This document shows, in pieces, positions 26,115-34,899 of a stretch of 64,000 nt of DNA. Both the position numbers and the translations under genes were made by a program. Below the pieces are notes generated by a model. It was given only the letters and a program-made list of their open reading frames with translations. It did no database searches and had not been told where the DNA came from. Source of the DNA: CAYSUS01 sp964434165 (GTDB lineage: Bacteria; Planctomycetota; Planctomycetia; Pirellulales; Thermoguttaceae); contig CAYSUS010000005.1 in assembly GCA_964434165.1 (NCBI GenBank), forward strand, positions 62,001-126,000, given 5' to 3'. Within the stretch, counting starts at the first letter, position 1. Each line of letters opens with the position of its first letter.

Positions 26115-27437
26115 ATGACTCGCAAGATCCACCGACGCGAGATGCTCCGCCGCTCGGCCGCGGCCGGTGCCGGATCGTTTTTCCTCGTCCAGTCCGCCAG
26201 CGTGCGCGGGGCGGCGGCCAACGAGAAGCTTAACGTCGCCCTCGTCGGCGTGGGCGGGCGCGGCGAGGCCAACCTCAATGGCGTCTCCGGCGAGAACATC
26301 GTCGCCCTGTGCGACGTCGATGAGGAGCGGGCCAGGAAGGCCTACGCGCGGTATCCGAAGGTCAAGAAGTACCGCGATTTCCGCAAGATGCTCGACGAGC
26401 TCGACCGCCAGGTGGACGCCGTCGTGGTCAGCACGCCGGACCACACGCACTTCCACCCGGCCATGATGGCCCTGGGGATGGGCAAGCACCTGTACTGCGA
26501 GAAGCCGCTGGCCCACGCCGTGGCCGAGGTCCGCGCCATCACCGAGCTTGCCCGCAAGAAGAAGCTCGCCACGCAGCTCGGCTCGCAGCGCCACGCGATG
26601 AGCAACATGCACCGCGTGGTGGAGCTGGTCAAGTCCGGGGCCATCGGCGAGGTCCGCGAGGTCCACGCGTGGATCGGCGGCAGCCGCGGCATGCCCGAGA
26701 TGCCCGCCGAGTTCCCGCCGGTCCCCGCGCACCTCGACTGGGACCTGTGGCTGGGCCCGGCCGCCGATCGCCGCTACAGCCCCGCCTACGTGCCGTATAA
26801 ATGGCGGTTTTGGTGGGACTTCGGCACGGGCGAGACGGGCAACTGGGGATGCCACATCCTCGACATCCCCTACTGGGCCCTCGACCTGGCGCACTGCAAT
26901 CTGGTTTCGGCGTCCGGGCCGCCGGTGGACAAGCAGCGCACGCCCAAGTCGATGGCCTGCCGCTTCGAGTTCCCCGCCCGGGGCAAGCTTCCTCCGGTCG
27001 AGCTCCACTGGTATCACACCTCAAGCGCGCCGGCCGTGCTGAAGGAGCGCCACGTGTCGCTCAAGGGGGCGAACACGTTGTTCATCGGCTCCGAGGGGAT
27101 GCTGCTATGCGGATTCGGCTCGCGCAAGCTGTTCCCCGAGGACAAGTTCCGCGACTTCGAGCCGCCGGCCGAGACGATTCCCGACTCGCCGGGCTTCTAC
27201 CGCGAGTGGATCAACGCCTGCAAGGGGGGCGAGCCGGCCACCTGCAACTTCGACTACACCGGTCCCATGGCCGAGACCGTCCTTCTGGGCAACGTGGCCT
27301 ACCGCGTGGGCCAGGAATTCGACTGGAACGCGGCGAAGATGGAGGCCAAAGGCTGCTCCGCCGCCGAGCCCCTGCTCCGCCCCGCGTATCGCCCGGGGTG
27401 GGAGTTCGCGTGGCAGGTGGCGTGGAATGAACCGTGA
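26115..27437 (+). CDS. Tat-exported Gfo/Idh/MocA family oxidoreductase
   Basis: 440 residues. The ATG at 26115 is chosen over 26091 because it begins a twin-arginine signal (RREMLRRSAAAGAGSFF) and has GGGAGA upstream. The NAD(P)-binding N-terminus is LNVALVGVGGRGEANL, with VALCDVDEERARKA and the nucleotide-loop motif VVVSTPDHTHFHPAM. The catalytic EKP motif is in YCEKPLAHAVAE. The C-terminal substrate domain contains GTGETGNWGCHILDIPYWAL, as in many planctomycete sugar or inositol dehydrogenase-like members. It probably oxidises or reduces a sugar derivative outside the cytoplasm. The FGGY kinase gene 130 bases downstream suggests a shared carbohydrate pathway. The substrate is unknown. Confidence 0.9.
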   Translation: MTRKIHRREMLRRSAAAGAGSFFLVQSASVRGAAANEKLNVALVGVGGRGEANLNGVSGENIVALCDVDEERARKAYARYPKVKKYRDFRKMLDELDRQVDAVVVSTPDHTHFHPAMMALGMGKHLYCEKPLAHAVAEVRAITELARKKKLATQLGSQRHAMSNMHRVVELVKSGAIGEVREVHAWIGGSRGMPEMPAEFPPVPAHLDWDLWLGPAADRRYSPAYVPYKWRFWWDFGTGETGNWGCHILDIPYWALDLAHCNLVSASGPPVDKQRTPKSMACRFEFPARGKLPPVELHWYHTSSAPAVLKERHVSLKGANTLFIGSEGMLLCGFGSRKLFPEDKFRDFEPPAETIPDSPGFYREWINACKGGEPATCNFDYTGPMAETVLLGNVAYRVGQEFDWNAAKMEAKGCSAAEPLLRPAYRPGWEFAWQVAWNEP

Positions 27438-27566
27438 GTGCGGCGCCCTGGGTGCCGCGCAGCGGCGCCCGCGGTGCTCCGTTGGACATAGCGGCGCGCC
27501 GTCCCCGGTGCCGTCGCCGTGGATGCCCGGTCCCCGATCCGTTTCCCCCGCGCTTCACTCCCTGCC

Positions 27567-29102
27567 ATGCTTGTTGGAATCGATCTCGGCTCGACCAATC
27601 TCAAGGCCATCGCCTACGACCTCGCCGGCAACGCCCTCACCCGGGCGAGCCGCCCCACGGAGGTCTTCCACCCCGATCCGGCGCACCCGGAGTGGGCCGT
27701 GTGGAAGCCCGAGCAGATCTGGGGCGGCGTGTGCGAGTGCCTTCGCGAGGTGACCGCCGCGGTCCCCAGCCCCGATCAGGTCCAGGGCCTGGCCGTGACC
27801 GGGATGGGCATGGACGGCTCGCCCATGACCGAGTCGGGCGAGTGCCTCTATCCGATGATCAGTTGGCACTGCCCGCGCACCCTGCCGCAGCAGAAATGGT
27901 GGCGGGAGCGGTTCGATCCGGACCGGCAGTTCGCCCTCACGGGCACGCAGATCTGGGGCTTCAACACGGCCCTGCGCATCCTCTGGATGCGCGAGCACGA
28001 GCCCGAGATTCTCCAGCGGGCGCACAAGTGGGTGCTCATCGAGGACTTCGTCAACTACATGCTCTGCGGCCGGTTCGCCACCGACTACAGCATGGCCTCG
28101 ACCACGCTGCTGTTCGACCAGCGCAACAGGCGGTGGTGCGACGAGCTGCTCGAAACCTCCGGCATCAGCGAGGACCTGCTTTGCGAGCCGCTTCCTGCCG
28201 GCACGGTTCTCGGCGGCGTGACGCCCGAGGCCGCCGCGGCCACGGGCCTGCGCGAGGGGACGCCCGTCGTGCTCGGCGGTCACGACTACTGCTGCGGCGA
28301 GGTCTCCACCGGGGCGCACAAGCCGGGCGTGGTCCTCGACGTGACCGGCACCTGGGAGATGATCGTCGCCGCGCTCGACGAGCCGGTCCTCACGCCCCCG
28401 GTGCGGCAGATGGGCGTGTTCGTCGATTCCCACGTCGCCCGCGACAAGTGGACCGTGATGGGCGGGGCCGTGGCCGCCGACATGCTGGAGTGGTTCCGCC
28501 GCGAGCTGGCCGCGGAGGAGAAACAGCGGGCCGAGCGCGAAGGGGGCCTGGACTGGGACTACCTCATGCAGGCCGCGGCCGACTCGCCGCCCGGGGCCAG
28601 GGGCGTGATGTTCCTGCCGCACATGTCGGGCAGCAGTTGCCCCGTCGTCGATAGCACCTCGATGGGCGCCTTCGTGGGGCTGCGCAACATCGTCACCAGG
28701 GGCGACATGCTGCGGGCGGTGATCGAAGGGCTCGACTACCAGTTCCTCCAGATTGTCCGCGCCTACGAGCAAGGCCTGGGGGCGGCGCCGGAGCGGATCG
28801 TGGCCATCGGCGGGGCCACGAACAACGCCTTCTGGATGCAGAACAAGGCCGACGTGGTCGGAAAGCCCCTGGAGGTGCCCGACATGGACGAGCCGGTCGT
28901 ATTGGGCGCGGCGATCCTCGCCGGCATCGGCGTGGGGCTCTACCGGGACGAAGAGGACGCCTTTCAGCGCGTGTACCGGCCCGGGAAGACCTACGAGCCC
29001 CGTCGCGAGCTGACCGAGCGGTACGCGCAGTGGTTCGGCGCCTTCGCCGAGCTCCATCCGGCGCTCTCCGGCATCCACGCCCGGCTGCACGGGATGACGT
29101 AG
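27567..29102 (+). CDS. FGGY-family carbohydrate kinase
   Basis: 511 residues from the ATG at 27567; the frame is open from 27519 but MLVGIDLGSTNLKAIAYD is the conserved start. It has the two-domain actin-like sugar kinase fold: phosphate-binding GIDLGSTNLKA at residues 4-14, VTGMGMDGSPM near 75, VLGGHDYCCGEVSTGAHKPG near 235, and the C-terminal adenosine motif VAIGGATNNAFWMQNKADV near 415. These kinases phosphorylate xylulose, fuculose, gluconate and similar sugars or polyols; the exact substrate cannot be fixed. The protein is cytosolic and follows the oxidoreductase gene, with no clear ribosome-binding site in the GC-rich leader. Confidence 0.9.
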   Translation: MLVGIDLGSTNLKAIAYDLAGNALTRASRPTEVFHPDPAHPEWAVWKPEQIWGGVCECLREVTAAVPSPDQVQGLAVTGMGMDGSPMTESGECLYPMISWHCPRTLPQQKWWRERFDPDRQFALTGTQIWGFNTALRILWMREHEPEILQRAHKWVLIEDFVNYMLCGRFATDYSMASTTLLFDQRNRRWCDELLETSGISEDLLCEPLPAGTVLGGVTPEAAAATGLREGTPVVLGGHDYCCGEVSTGAHKPGVVLDVTGTWEMIVAALDEPVLTPPVRQMGVFVDSHVARDKWTVMGGAVAADMLEWFRRELAAEEKQRAEREGGLDWDYLMQAAADSPPGARGVMFLPHMSGSSCPVVDSTSMGAFVGLRNIVTRGDMLRAVIEGLDYQFLQIVRAYEQGLGAAPERIVAIGGATNNAFWMQNKADVVGKPLEVPDMDEPVVLGAAILAGIGVGLYRDEEDAFQRVYRPGKTYEPRRELTERYAQWFGAFAELHPALSGIHARLHGMT

Positions 29103-29119
29103 GGCGCCAGCCGCATCGC

Positions 29120-29180
29120 AGCCCGAAGCGTTGGCGAGGGACGCCTCGAATGAGGTTCCCCCTGCCGGCGCTCGGTTCGC
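29120..29180. repeat. Imperfect inverted repeat, family H
   Basis: AGCCCGAAGCGTTGGCGAGG (from 29120) and, in inverted orientation, a degenerate partner ending at 29180 (CCCTGCCGGCGCTCGGTTCG). It resembles an AGCCCGAAGCG-type interspersed repeat that I associate with planctomycete genomes. It lies between convergent genes, 8 bases from the next palindrome. Confidence 0.5.
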
Positions 29181-29187
29181 GCGGGTC

Positions 29188-29220
29188 AGACTCCCGAAGT
29201 CTCGAAGACTTCGGGAGTCT
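29188..29220. terminator. Perfect palindrome, family C copy 4, likely bidirectional terminator
   Basis: AGACTCCCGAAGTCT (29188-29202), loop CGA, AGACTTCGGGAGTCT (29206-29220): 15 bp perfect arms. It lies 4 bases from the stop of the minus-strand gene and 86 from the stop of the FGGY kinase gene. Confidence 0.6.
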
Positions 29221-29224
29221 CGGG

Positions 29225-30265
29225 CTAGTACTTCGAGCTGCAAAGACCCCAGGGGAGCTTGTTGTCAAACGGCGGCTCCTTCGGCCATTGGCCTCCTTTC
29301 CACGTGCTCCAGGCGAGCCGCTTGCGCTCCGAGGGCCACAGGCCGGCGGCCCTGCCCCAATCGCGCAGTCCCGAGCCCTCGTCGTGCACGAGCACCGAAA
29401 AGCAGAATTCGCGGCCCGCGCCGGGGCGGATGTCCTGCTTGACCAGCTTGAAGGGGATCGCGCATTCATAGATCGTCGTGCCGCCCTGGCGCGCGACCGC
29501 CACCTCGGCGTCGGAGTATGCCAGGTCGGCCAGGGGGCGGATCCTCTGCGTCTCGGCGAGATTCATGCCGGGCTGGGCGAGGAGATAGCATGATGCCGCG
29601 CCGTCCTGTTCTCCCGGCGCCAGCAGCAGCTCATACCGTGCCGTCTCGTCGTCGGCCGACTCGCCGGTCACGGCGCCCTCCGGCGCGATCGCGATCTGTA
29701 CGGCGTCGAACGGCCCCTCCTCGCGCATCGGCACGAGCTTCTCCTCCTCCACGGCCACCAGCACGCAGAACGTGCGGCGGTTCCAGAACGTGCGGATGGT
29801 GGTCTTGCCCCCGTCGTCGAAGGTGACCGGGATGGCGTCCTTCCAGTCCGCGGGGTCGCCGTCGATCTGGGGTTTGAAATACGGGGCGCTGCAGCAGGCG
29901 ATCTCCTGCTTGCGCGTCACGGTCGTGCCCGCCCCTTGGGCCGAGACCTCAAGCGCGTAGCGGTTCTCGTCGTTGAGCGCCCCCCGGCTCACCGTAAACG
30001 CCGCGCGCTGGGTCTCGCGGGGCCCGAGGGCAACCTCGATCTGCGGCTCCCTGAGCGTCCACCCCTCCGGGACCTTCAAGCGGAGCACGCCCTCGTACGG
30101 CTTCTCCGTGAGGTTCCGCACCGTGACGAACACCGGCGGCGTGTGCGATGGCGAGACGATCAGGCTGCCCAGGTGGAGGGCCACCGGTTCCTCGGCCAGA
30201 GCCGTCCCCGTCAGAAGCGGGCAGGCGGCGATCAGAAGGGGCAGCAAGGCCGCGGCAGGTCGCAT
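29225..30265 (-). CDS. Secreted protein with CBM9-like carbohydrate-binding domain
   Basis: 346 residues from the ATG at 30265, which begins a signal peptide (ALLPLLIAACPLLTGTALA). Residues ~30-125 form an immunoglobulin-like or NEW3-type segment (PPVFVTVRNLTEKPYEGVLRL, TLREPQIEVALGPRETQRAAF). From ~135 on, a CBM9-like module can be seen: PQIDGDPADWKDAIPV, RRTFCVLVAVEEEKL, GPFDAVQIAIAPEG and YECAIPFKLV. CBM9-like domains bind sugars or reducing ends of glycans. There is no visible catalytic domain. It faces the sodium:solute symporter gene across a 190-base divergent promoter region, so the two could be co-regulated. Confidence 0.75.
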   Translation of the reverse strand: MRPAAALLPLLIAACPLLTGTALAEEPVALHLGSLIVSPSHTPPVFVTVRNLTEKPYEGVLRLKVPEGWTLREPQIEVALGPRETQRAAFTVSRGALNDENRYALEVSAQGAGTTVTRKQEIACCSAPYFKPQIDGDPADWKDAIPVTFDDGGKTTIRTFWNRRTFCVLVAVEEEKLVPMREEGPFDAVQIAIAPEGAVTGESADDETARYELLLAPGEQDGAASCYLLAQPGMNLAETQRIRPLADLAYSDAEVAVARQGGTTIYECAIPFKLVKQDIRPGAGREFCFSVLVHDEGSGLRDWGRAAGLWPSERKRLAWSTWKGGQWPKEPPFDNKLPWGLCSSKY

Positions 30266-30393
30266 GTCGAGTCCTCCGGGCGAACGCGGGATCTCAGGGC
30301 ATCCACGGCGCCATTCTGACCAGGCGCCCACCCGAGGTCAACAACGGGCGGTTCTCGCCCTTCGCGGACGTTCCCCGTCGGCGCGGTCGTCGC

Positions 30394-30422
30394 TTGCCCG
30401 GCCTCCGAGCGTCTGCTACCCT
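30394..30422 (+). promoter_or_regulatory. Sigma-70 type promoter of symporter gene
   Basis: TTGCCC (30394-30399), a 17-base spacer and an extended -10 TGC-TACCCT (30417-30422), 33 bases before the ATG at 30456. GGGGAG at 30445-30450 is the ribosome-binding site. Confidence 0.4.
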
Positions 30423-30455
30423 CTTAACTTTCTACTCACACTGCGGGGAGCGGCT

Positions 30456-32774
30456 ATGCGAGCGTTGGTTCTACCGGTCCTGGTGCTGGCCCTGGGGATG
30501 CTTGTTCCGTGCTCCGCGGCGGCCTCCGAGGGCGGGACCGTCTCGGCCGACTCGGTCGGCGAGGTCAAGGTCGGCTGGCTCGACCTCTCCATCATCGGCG
30601 TGTACCTGGTGGGCATCGTGGCCCTGGGCTGCTGGGCCGGCACGCGGCGCCGCGAGGCCAAAGGCAGCGACTACTTTCTGGCCAGCAAGTCGCTCACCTG
30701 GCCGGTGATCGGGCTGGCCCTGTTCGCCACGAACATCTCCACGATCCACCTGGTCAGCTTCGCCCAGAACGGCTACACGTCGGGCCTCGTGTACGGCAAC
30801 TACGAGTGGATGGCCGCCTTCACGCTGGTCATCCTCGCGCTGTTCTTCGCGCCGTTCTACCTCCGCTCGGGCGTGACCACGCTGCCCGACTTCATGGAGA
30901 AACGCTTCAGCCGCGGCAGCCGCGACTACCTGGCCGTGCTGTCGATCTTTTCGGCGATCGTGGTCCACATCGGCTTCTCGCTTCACACCGGGGCCATCGT
31001 GCTGGAGGGGACGATTCTCCAGTCGCTGGGGGTCGACCAGCCCGAGCGGTACCACGCCCTGACGATCCTCATCATGTGCGGCGTGACCGCCATCTACACG
31101 GTCATCGGCGGGCTGCTGGCCGTGGTGCTCACCGAGTCGATCCAGACGATCGTGCTCTTGGTCGGGTCGATCTGCATCACGGCGATCGGGTTTTGGATGA
31201 TCGGCGGGTGGAGCAACCTCGTGGCCAACGTCCATCCCGTCAACCTGTCGATGCTCCGCGCGAGCAACGATCCCACGCAGACCACGTGGTACGCGGTGTT
31301 TCTTGGCTATCCCGTGCTGGGCATCTGGTACTGGTGCACCGACCAGACGATCGTCCAGCGCGTGTTGGGGGCCAAGGACGAGAACCACGCCCGGATCGGG
31401 CCGCTGTTCGCCGGGTTCATCAAGATCCTGCCCGTGTTCCTGTTCGTGCTGCCTGGGGTGATCTGCCTGGGGCTGGTGAACGTGGGCGTGGAGAACGGCG
31501 GCATCGCGCCGCTGCCCACCAAGGCCGACGGCACGCCCATGACCGAGCGGGCCTACACGCACATGATCAAGACGATGCTCTGGCCGGGCATGCAGGGGGT
31601 GGTGATCGCGGCCATGCTGGCGGCCCTGATGAGCACGGTCTCCGGGGCGCTGAACTCGATCGCCACGCTTTGCAGCTACGACATCTACAAGCGTTTCAAG
31701 CCCGACGCCGACGACCGGCACCTGATCCGCGTGGGGCGGCTGGCCACGGTCGCGGCCATGGGCGTGGCCGTGGTGTGGTCCACGCTGATCGGGGGCCTGG
31801 GCGAGACGATCTTCCAGGCGATGGTCGACGTGTTCCCGGTCGTGGCCCCGCCCACCGCCGTGGTGTTCGTGTGGGGCGTGTTCTGGCGGCGGACCTCGGC
31901 ACGCGCGGCGCTATGGACGCTGGTCGGCGGCTCGCTGGTGGGCGCGGTGATCTACACGCTCAAGCAGCTCCACAACTTCGAGGCGCTCGACCTCGGCGCG
32001 ATCGATCCCAGACTCGAGTCCTTCATCACGATGAACGGCCTGTTCATGGCCTTCCTGCTGTTCGTGGCCGAGTCGGTCTTCGTCCTGGTCGTCTCCTCCA
32101 TCTGGCCGCACCGGCACACCGCCGAAAGTGAGAAGCTGGTGTGGCGCTCACCGCTGGAGGCCCTTCGCACCGAGAACGGCTGGCACGGCCTGCTCGACTA
32201 TCGGGTGATGTCGGCCTTGCTGGTGCTGACCATGGTCGGGCTGTACTGGGGCTTCTCCAGCTCCAAGACCTACTACCCGATCTCCGGCCGGGTCACGCTC
32301 GACGGCGAGCCCGTGGTGGGCGCGGCCGTGCTGCTGGACGCCGAGGACGACCGGCTCGACGCCGGGCTGTCCACGGGCATCGACGGCCGATACGAGTTCG
32401 CCACGCCGCAGCGCGCCGGAGGTGCCCCGGCCGGCACGCGCTACCGCGTGCGGATCGTGCCCGAGCGCGACTACCTCGTGCGCATGAAGACCGACGAGGA
32501 GAAGGCTGCAGCCGAGGGAGATGACAAGAGCGACATCGCCGAGGTGCTCGCCTGGATGCCGCCCGGCACGCCCGTCGAGGAGCGCGTCGAAGACGGCAAG
32601 CGGTTGTTCGTGATCCGCACCGCCAAGGACACCGAGAAGGTGGCCGTCGGCACGGACGCCGAAATCCGCGTGCTCCGCGCCACCTCGATCCCCGAGTCGT
32701 ATCGGGAGTTCGGCAGTTCCGGGTTGGGGTTCGAGGTGGAGGCAGAGGCGGTCGAGAAGGACTTCGCGTTGTAG
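30456..32774 (+). CDS. Sodium:solute symporter with C-terminal carboxypeptidase-regulatory-like domain
   Basis: 772 residues. An N-terminal hydrophobic segment of ~25 residues precedes a typical SSS (LeuT-fold) transporter of about 13 further spans. Motifs include GSDYFLASKSLTWPVIGLAL, ALFATNISTIHLVS, YTVIGGLLAVVLTESIQ and VIAAMLAALMSTVSGALNSI. It should import a sugar or other organic solute with sodium. After the last span (~residue 600, LTMVGLYWGFS) there is an extra ~165-residue soluble part beginning YYPISGRVTLDGEPVVGAAV, with the GxVTLDGxPVxGAxV signature of carboxypeptidase-regulatory-like domains. The normal SSS length is 450-600. The start has GGGGAG upstream. The gene ends one base before the convergent archaemetzincin gene. 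Confidence 0.88.
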   Translation: MRALVLPVLVLALGMLVPCSAAASEGGTVSADSVGEVKVGWLDLSIIGVYLVGIVALGCWAGTRRREAKGSDYFLASKSLTWPVIGLALFATNISTIHLVSFAQNGYTSGLVYGNYEWMAAFTLVILALFFAPFYLRSGVTTLPDFMEKRFSRGSRDYLAVLSIFSAIVVHIGFSLHTGAIVLEGTILQSLGVDQPERYHALTILIMCGVTAIYTVIGGLLAVVLTESIQTIVLLVGSICITAIGFWMIGGWSNLVANVHPVNLSMLRASNDPTQTTWYAVFLGYPVLGIWYWCTDQTIVQRVLGAKDENHARIGPLFAGFIKILPVFLFVLPGVICLGLVNVGVENGGIAPLPTKADGTPMTERAYTHMIKTMLWPGMQGVVIAAMLAALMSTVSGALNSIATLCSYDIYKRFKPDADDRHLIRVGRLATVAAMGVAVVWSTLIGGLGETIFQAMVDVFPVVAPPTAVVFVWGVFWRRTSARAALWTLVGGSLVGAVIYTLKQLHNFEALDLGAIDPRLESFITMNGLFMAFLLFVAESVFVLVVSSIWPHRHTAESEKLVWRSPLEALRTENGWHGLLDYRVMSALLVLTMVGLYWGFSSSKTYYPISGRVTLDGEPVVGAAVLLDAEDDRLDAGLSTGIDGRYEFATPQRAGGAPAGTRYRVRIVPERDYLVRMKTDEEKAAAEGDDKSDIAEVLAWMPPGTPVEERVEDGKRLFVIRTAKDTEKVAVGTDAEIRVLRATSIPESYREFGSSGLGFEVEAEAVEKDFAL

Positions 32775-32775
32775 G

Positions 32776-33684
32776 TTACTCGCCCCGCAGCAGCCCGAGT
32801 GACTTCTCGAAGAACTTCCGCTCGGCCTCCAGGCCGTTCTCCTTGCAGAAGGCGGCCAGCCTCTCGTAGCGGGCTTCCGGGTCGGTGCCCGTGGCGTGGA
32901 CGAGCTTGGCCAGGCACACGGGGCAGAGCCACAAGGGGTGGCGGTCCGACTCGGCGCGGTGGTTCGAGCCGCACATGTTGCACTGGTAGTAGATGCAGTG
33001 GTACATGCTGAACATGTGCCCGGTCTCGTGCGTGGCCGTCTTGGTCGTGCGGCGCAGGCAGAGCTTGAAGGCGTCGTCGTTCTCGTCGGGGTCGCCGTTG
33101 CGGTAGATCGACCACACGCCCACCCGATGCTGCAGTGAGGCTTCACCGAACACGAAGTTCCAGCCCTCCCCGGGCCACAGGTCCGAGGTGGTCAGGGCGA
33201 TCATCGCCACCGCGTCCTTGGGCAGTCGCGGGCGGAGCACGCGGTCGAGCACGTATCGCGTGAGCACCTGCTTGTCGCCCCATGCGGGGTGAACACGCCT
33301 AGCCTCCTTTGGGATGATCGAGAGCGGCAGGTCCTCTTCGACCTTCACGGGCAGCTCGAAGTAGAGCTGCATGTACTCGGCCGTGAGTTCGACGATCTTG
33401 CGCTGCGTCTTCGAGAACTCGCCCAAGGGCTGGATGTAGATCACGCGGCGCTTCGAGTCGGCGCGGACCGGCCGGCTGCGCAGGTACTGCCGGTAGGTCT
33501 GCCCCGGCTCGTGGTGCCGATCGAGCCAGTCGCCCGGCTGCGGCCCTCCGAGCTTCGTGTGCAGCGGAAGGAGCTTCCTGTACGTGGCCGGCAGGTCCGA
33601 CGGGTCGTACTTCGCGACGTCGGCCGAGCACGCCACCGACGCCAGGCACGCAGCCACCGAGAAGACCGACAGGGATGTTCGCAT
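32776..33684 (-). CDS. Secreted archaemetzincin-type zinc metalloprotease
   Basis: 302 residues from the ATG at 33684, which begins a signal peptide with a possible lipobox (ASVACS). The zinc motif is HETGHMFSMYHC: the three histidines have metzincin spacing (HExxHxxxxxH), followed by C-x4-C and Met (CNM), then a CPVC pair 19 residues later. This is the four-cysteine signature of archaemetzincins, in which a second zinc is bound. The glycine normally between the second and third His (HxxGxxH) is Ser here. Upstream segments (YIQPLGEFSKTQRKIVEL, KDAVAMIALTTSDLWPGEGW) also fit the family. It is probably co-transcribed with the DUF2330-like gene 59 bases upstream. Most family members lack an export signal, so secretion is unusual. 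Confidence 0.85.
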   Translation of the reverse strand: MRTSLSVFSVAACLASVACSADVAKYDPSDLPATYRKLLPLHTKLGGPQPGDWLDRHHEPGQTYRQYLRSRPVRADSKRRVIYIQPLGEFSKTQRKIVELTAEYMQLYFELPVKVEEDLPLSIIPKEARRVHPAWGDKQVLTRYVLDRVLRPRLPKDAVAMIALTTSDLWPGEGWNFVFGEASLQHRVGVWSIYRNGDPDENDDAFKLCLRRTTKTATHETGHMFSMYHCIYYQCNMCGSNHRAESDRHPLWLCPVCLAKLVHATGTDPEARYERLAAFCKENGLEAERKFFEKSLGLLRGE

Positions 33685-33743
33685 GGCAGATTCGCTCGGG
33701 TGGTGTCCTGATCGGTGTCCCCGCCCCGTCACCCCGCCGCCCC

Positions 33744-34643
33744 TCAGTACCACGTCGTCCACACGTCGCTCCCGAAGCCCGACAGCCGTCCCTGGATCTC
33801 CCACAGGCGGAGCATCATGCCGCGCCGGTGATCGAGCAGCGAGTCCAGGGTCTTGTCGAGGTAGCCCAGCTCGTCCTCGGTCAGGCCCACGGGAACGTGC
33901 ATCAGGCGCACGCGCCCGCCGTCGAGCCGGGGCATACAGAGCAGGCGCGGCGTGACCAGGACCAGTTGAAACGTGCCCGCACCCGCTTCGGTGCGATAGA
34001 TCCGCAAGGGATAGTACATGGCGGGCGAGTCGAACCGGTACTGCACGGCCTCGGTGGTCCTCACCTCGGTGCCGATCTGGACGACGTGCACCGCGAACCA
34101 TCGCACGCCGCTGGCGAAGTACTCCTCCGCGGCGGGCCGCAGCGCGGCGGGCAGCTCGGGCTGCTCCACCCCGGCTTGGCGCAGGTGGTCGAGCGCCCAT
34201 CGTTCCAGCGCCGCGCGGTCGCGAAACTGCACGGCCTTCAGGTCCTCCACCTCGGCGATCTCGGCGAACTCCACTTCGCCGGCCGGGCGCCGGTCGGGTG
34301 TGCCCGCGTCGTCGCGGCCCGGCTCGGCTCGCCGCGGCGGGGCGCGGGGAAACAGCTTCTCGTTGATCTGGTCGGTCCCCTTGCGAAACAGCGAGGCATC
34401 GGCCTTCCTGACCTCGGGCTCGCTGGGAAACGGCACGACGCACAGGACCCTGGTCGCCCGGTCCGCCACCAGGTCCGAGCAGAGGACGAGCACCTGCTCC
34501 TCGCCGTTCCACGCGGTCACCGCGCGCTGCCGGGGCATGCTGACCTCGGCTCCGGCGGCGAAAGGGACCGTGGCCGCGCGCCCGGCCGAGGCGGTCGCCA
34601 AACCCACCAGCGCGGTCGTCGCGGCGAGCAACGTGCGGCTCAT
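33744..34643 (-). CDS. Secreted DUF2330-like protein
   Basis: 299 residues from the ATG at 34643, the start of a signal peptide (LLAATTALVGLATASAGRAA). The mature part opens like DUF2330 proteins: EVSMPRQRAVTAWNGEEQVLVL and TRVLCVVPFPSEPEVRKAD. A Pro/Arg-rich linker (PRAPPRRAEPGRDDAGTPD) and a second domain containing EEYFASGVRWFAVHVVQIG and SPAMYYPLRIYRT follow. DUF2330 proteins are exported and of unknown function. The gene reads into the archaemetzincin gene with a 59-base gap, which suggests an operon. On this strand, TGCTACAAT (from 34769 to 34761) is an extended -10 box about 120 bases upstream. Confidence 0.7.
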   Translation of the reverse strand: MSRTLLAATTALVGLATASAGRAATVPFAAGAEVSMPRQRAVTAWNGEEQVLVLCSDLVADRATRVLCVVPFPSEPEVRKADASLFRKGTDQINEKLFPRAPPRRAEPGRDDAGTPDRRPAGEVEFAEIAEVEDLKAVQFRDRAALERWALDHLRQAGVEQPELPAALRPAAEEYFASGVRWFAVHVVQIGTEVRTTEAVQYRFDSPAMYYPLRIYRTEAGAGTFQLVLVTPRLLCMPRLDGGRVRLMHVPVGLTEDELGYLDKTLDSLLDHRRGMMLRLWEIQGRLSGFGSDVWTTWY

Positions 34644-34899
34644 GGCGGATGTCTCCCGTGGCGGTGCCGGCGAAACGCGGGCGCGGGGGCTTCTCCTGGC
34701 GGCAAGCGCCAGCTTCCGGAACCCGATCGAGGGGAAACGACGGCCCTCCACCGTTCGTCCATTGTAGCAGCGGAGCGCGACCGCGAAAGCGTCCGGCGCG
34801 CCGTGCGCGCAAAGGACGGGTCTCCGGCGATCTATGGACTGCCCCGCCCGTTTCGACGCATAATGGGCCCTCCGACCCCGAATCCAAGGAAAGCCTCCC

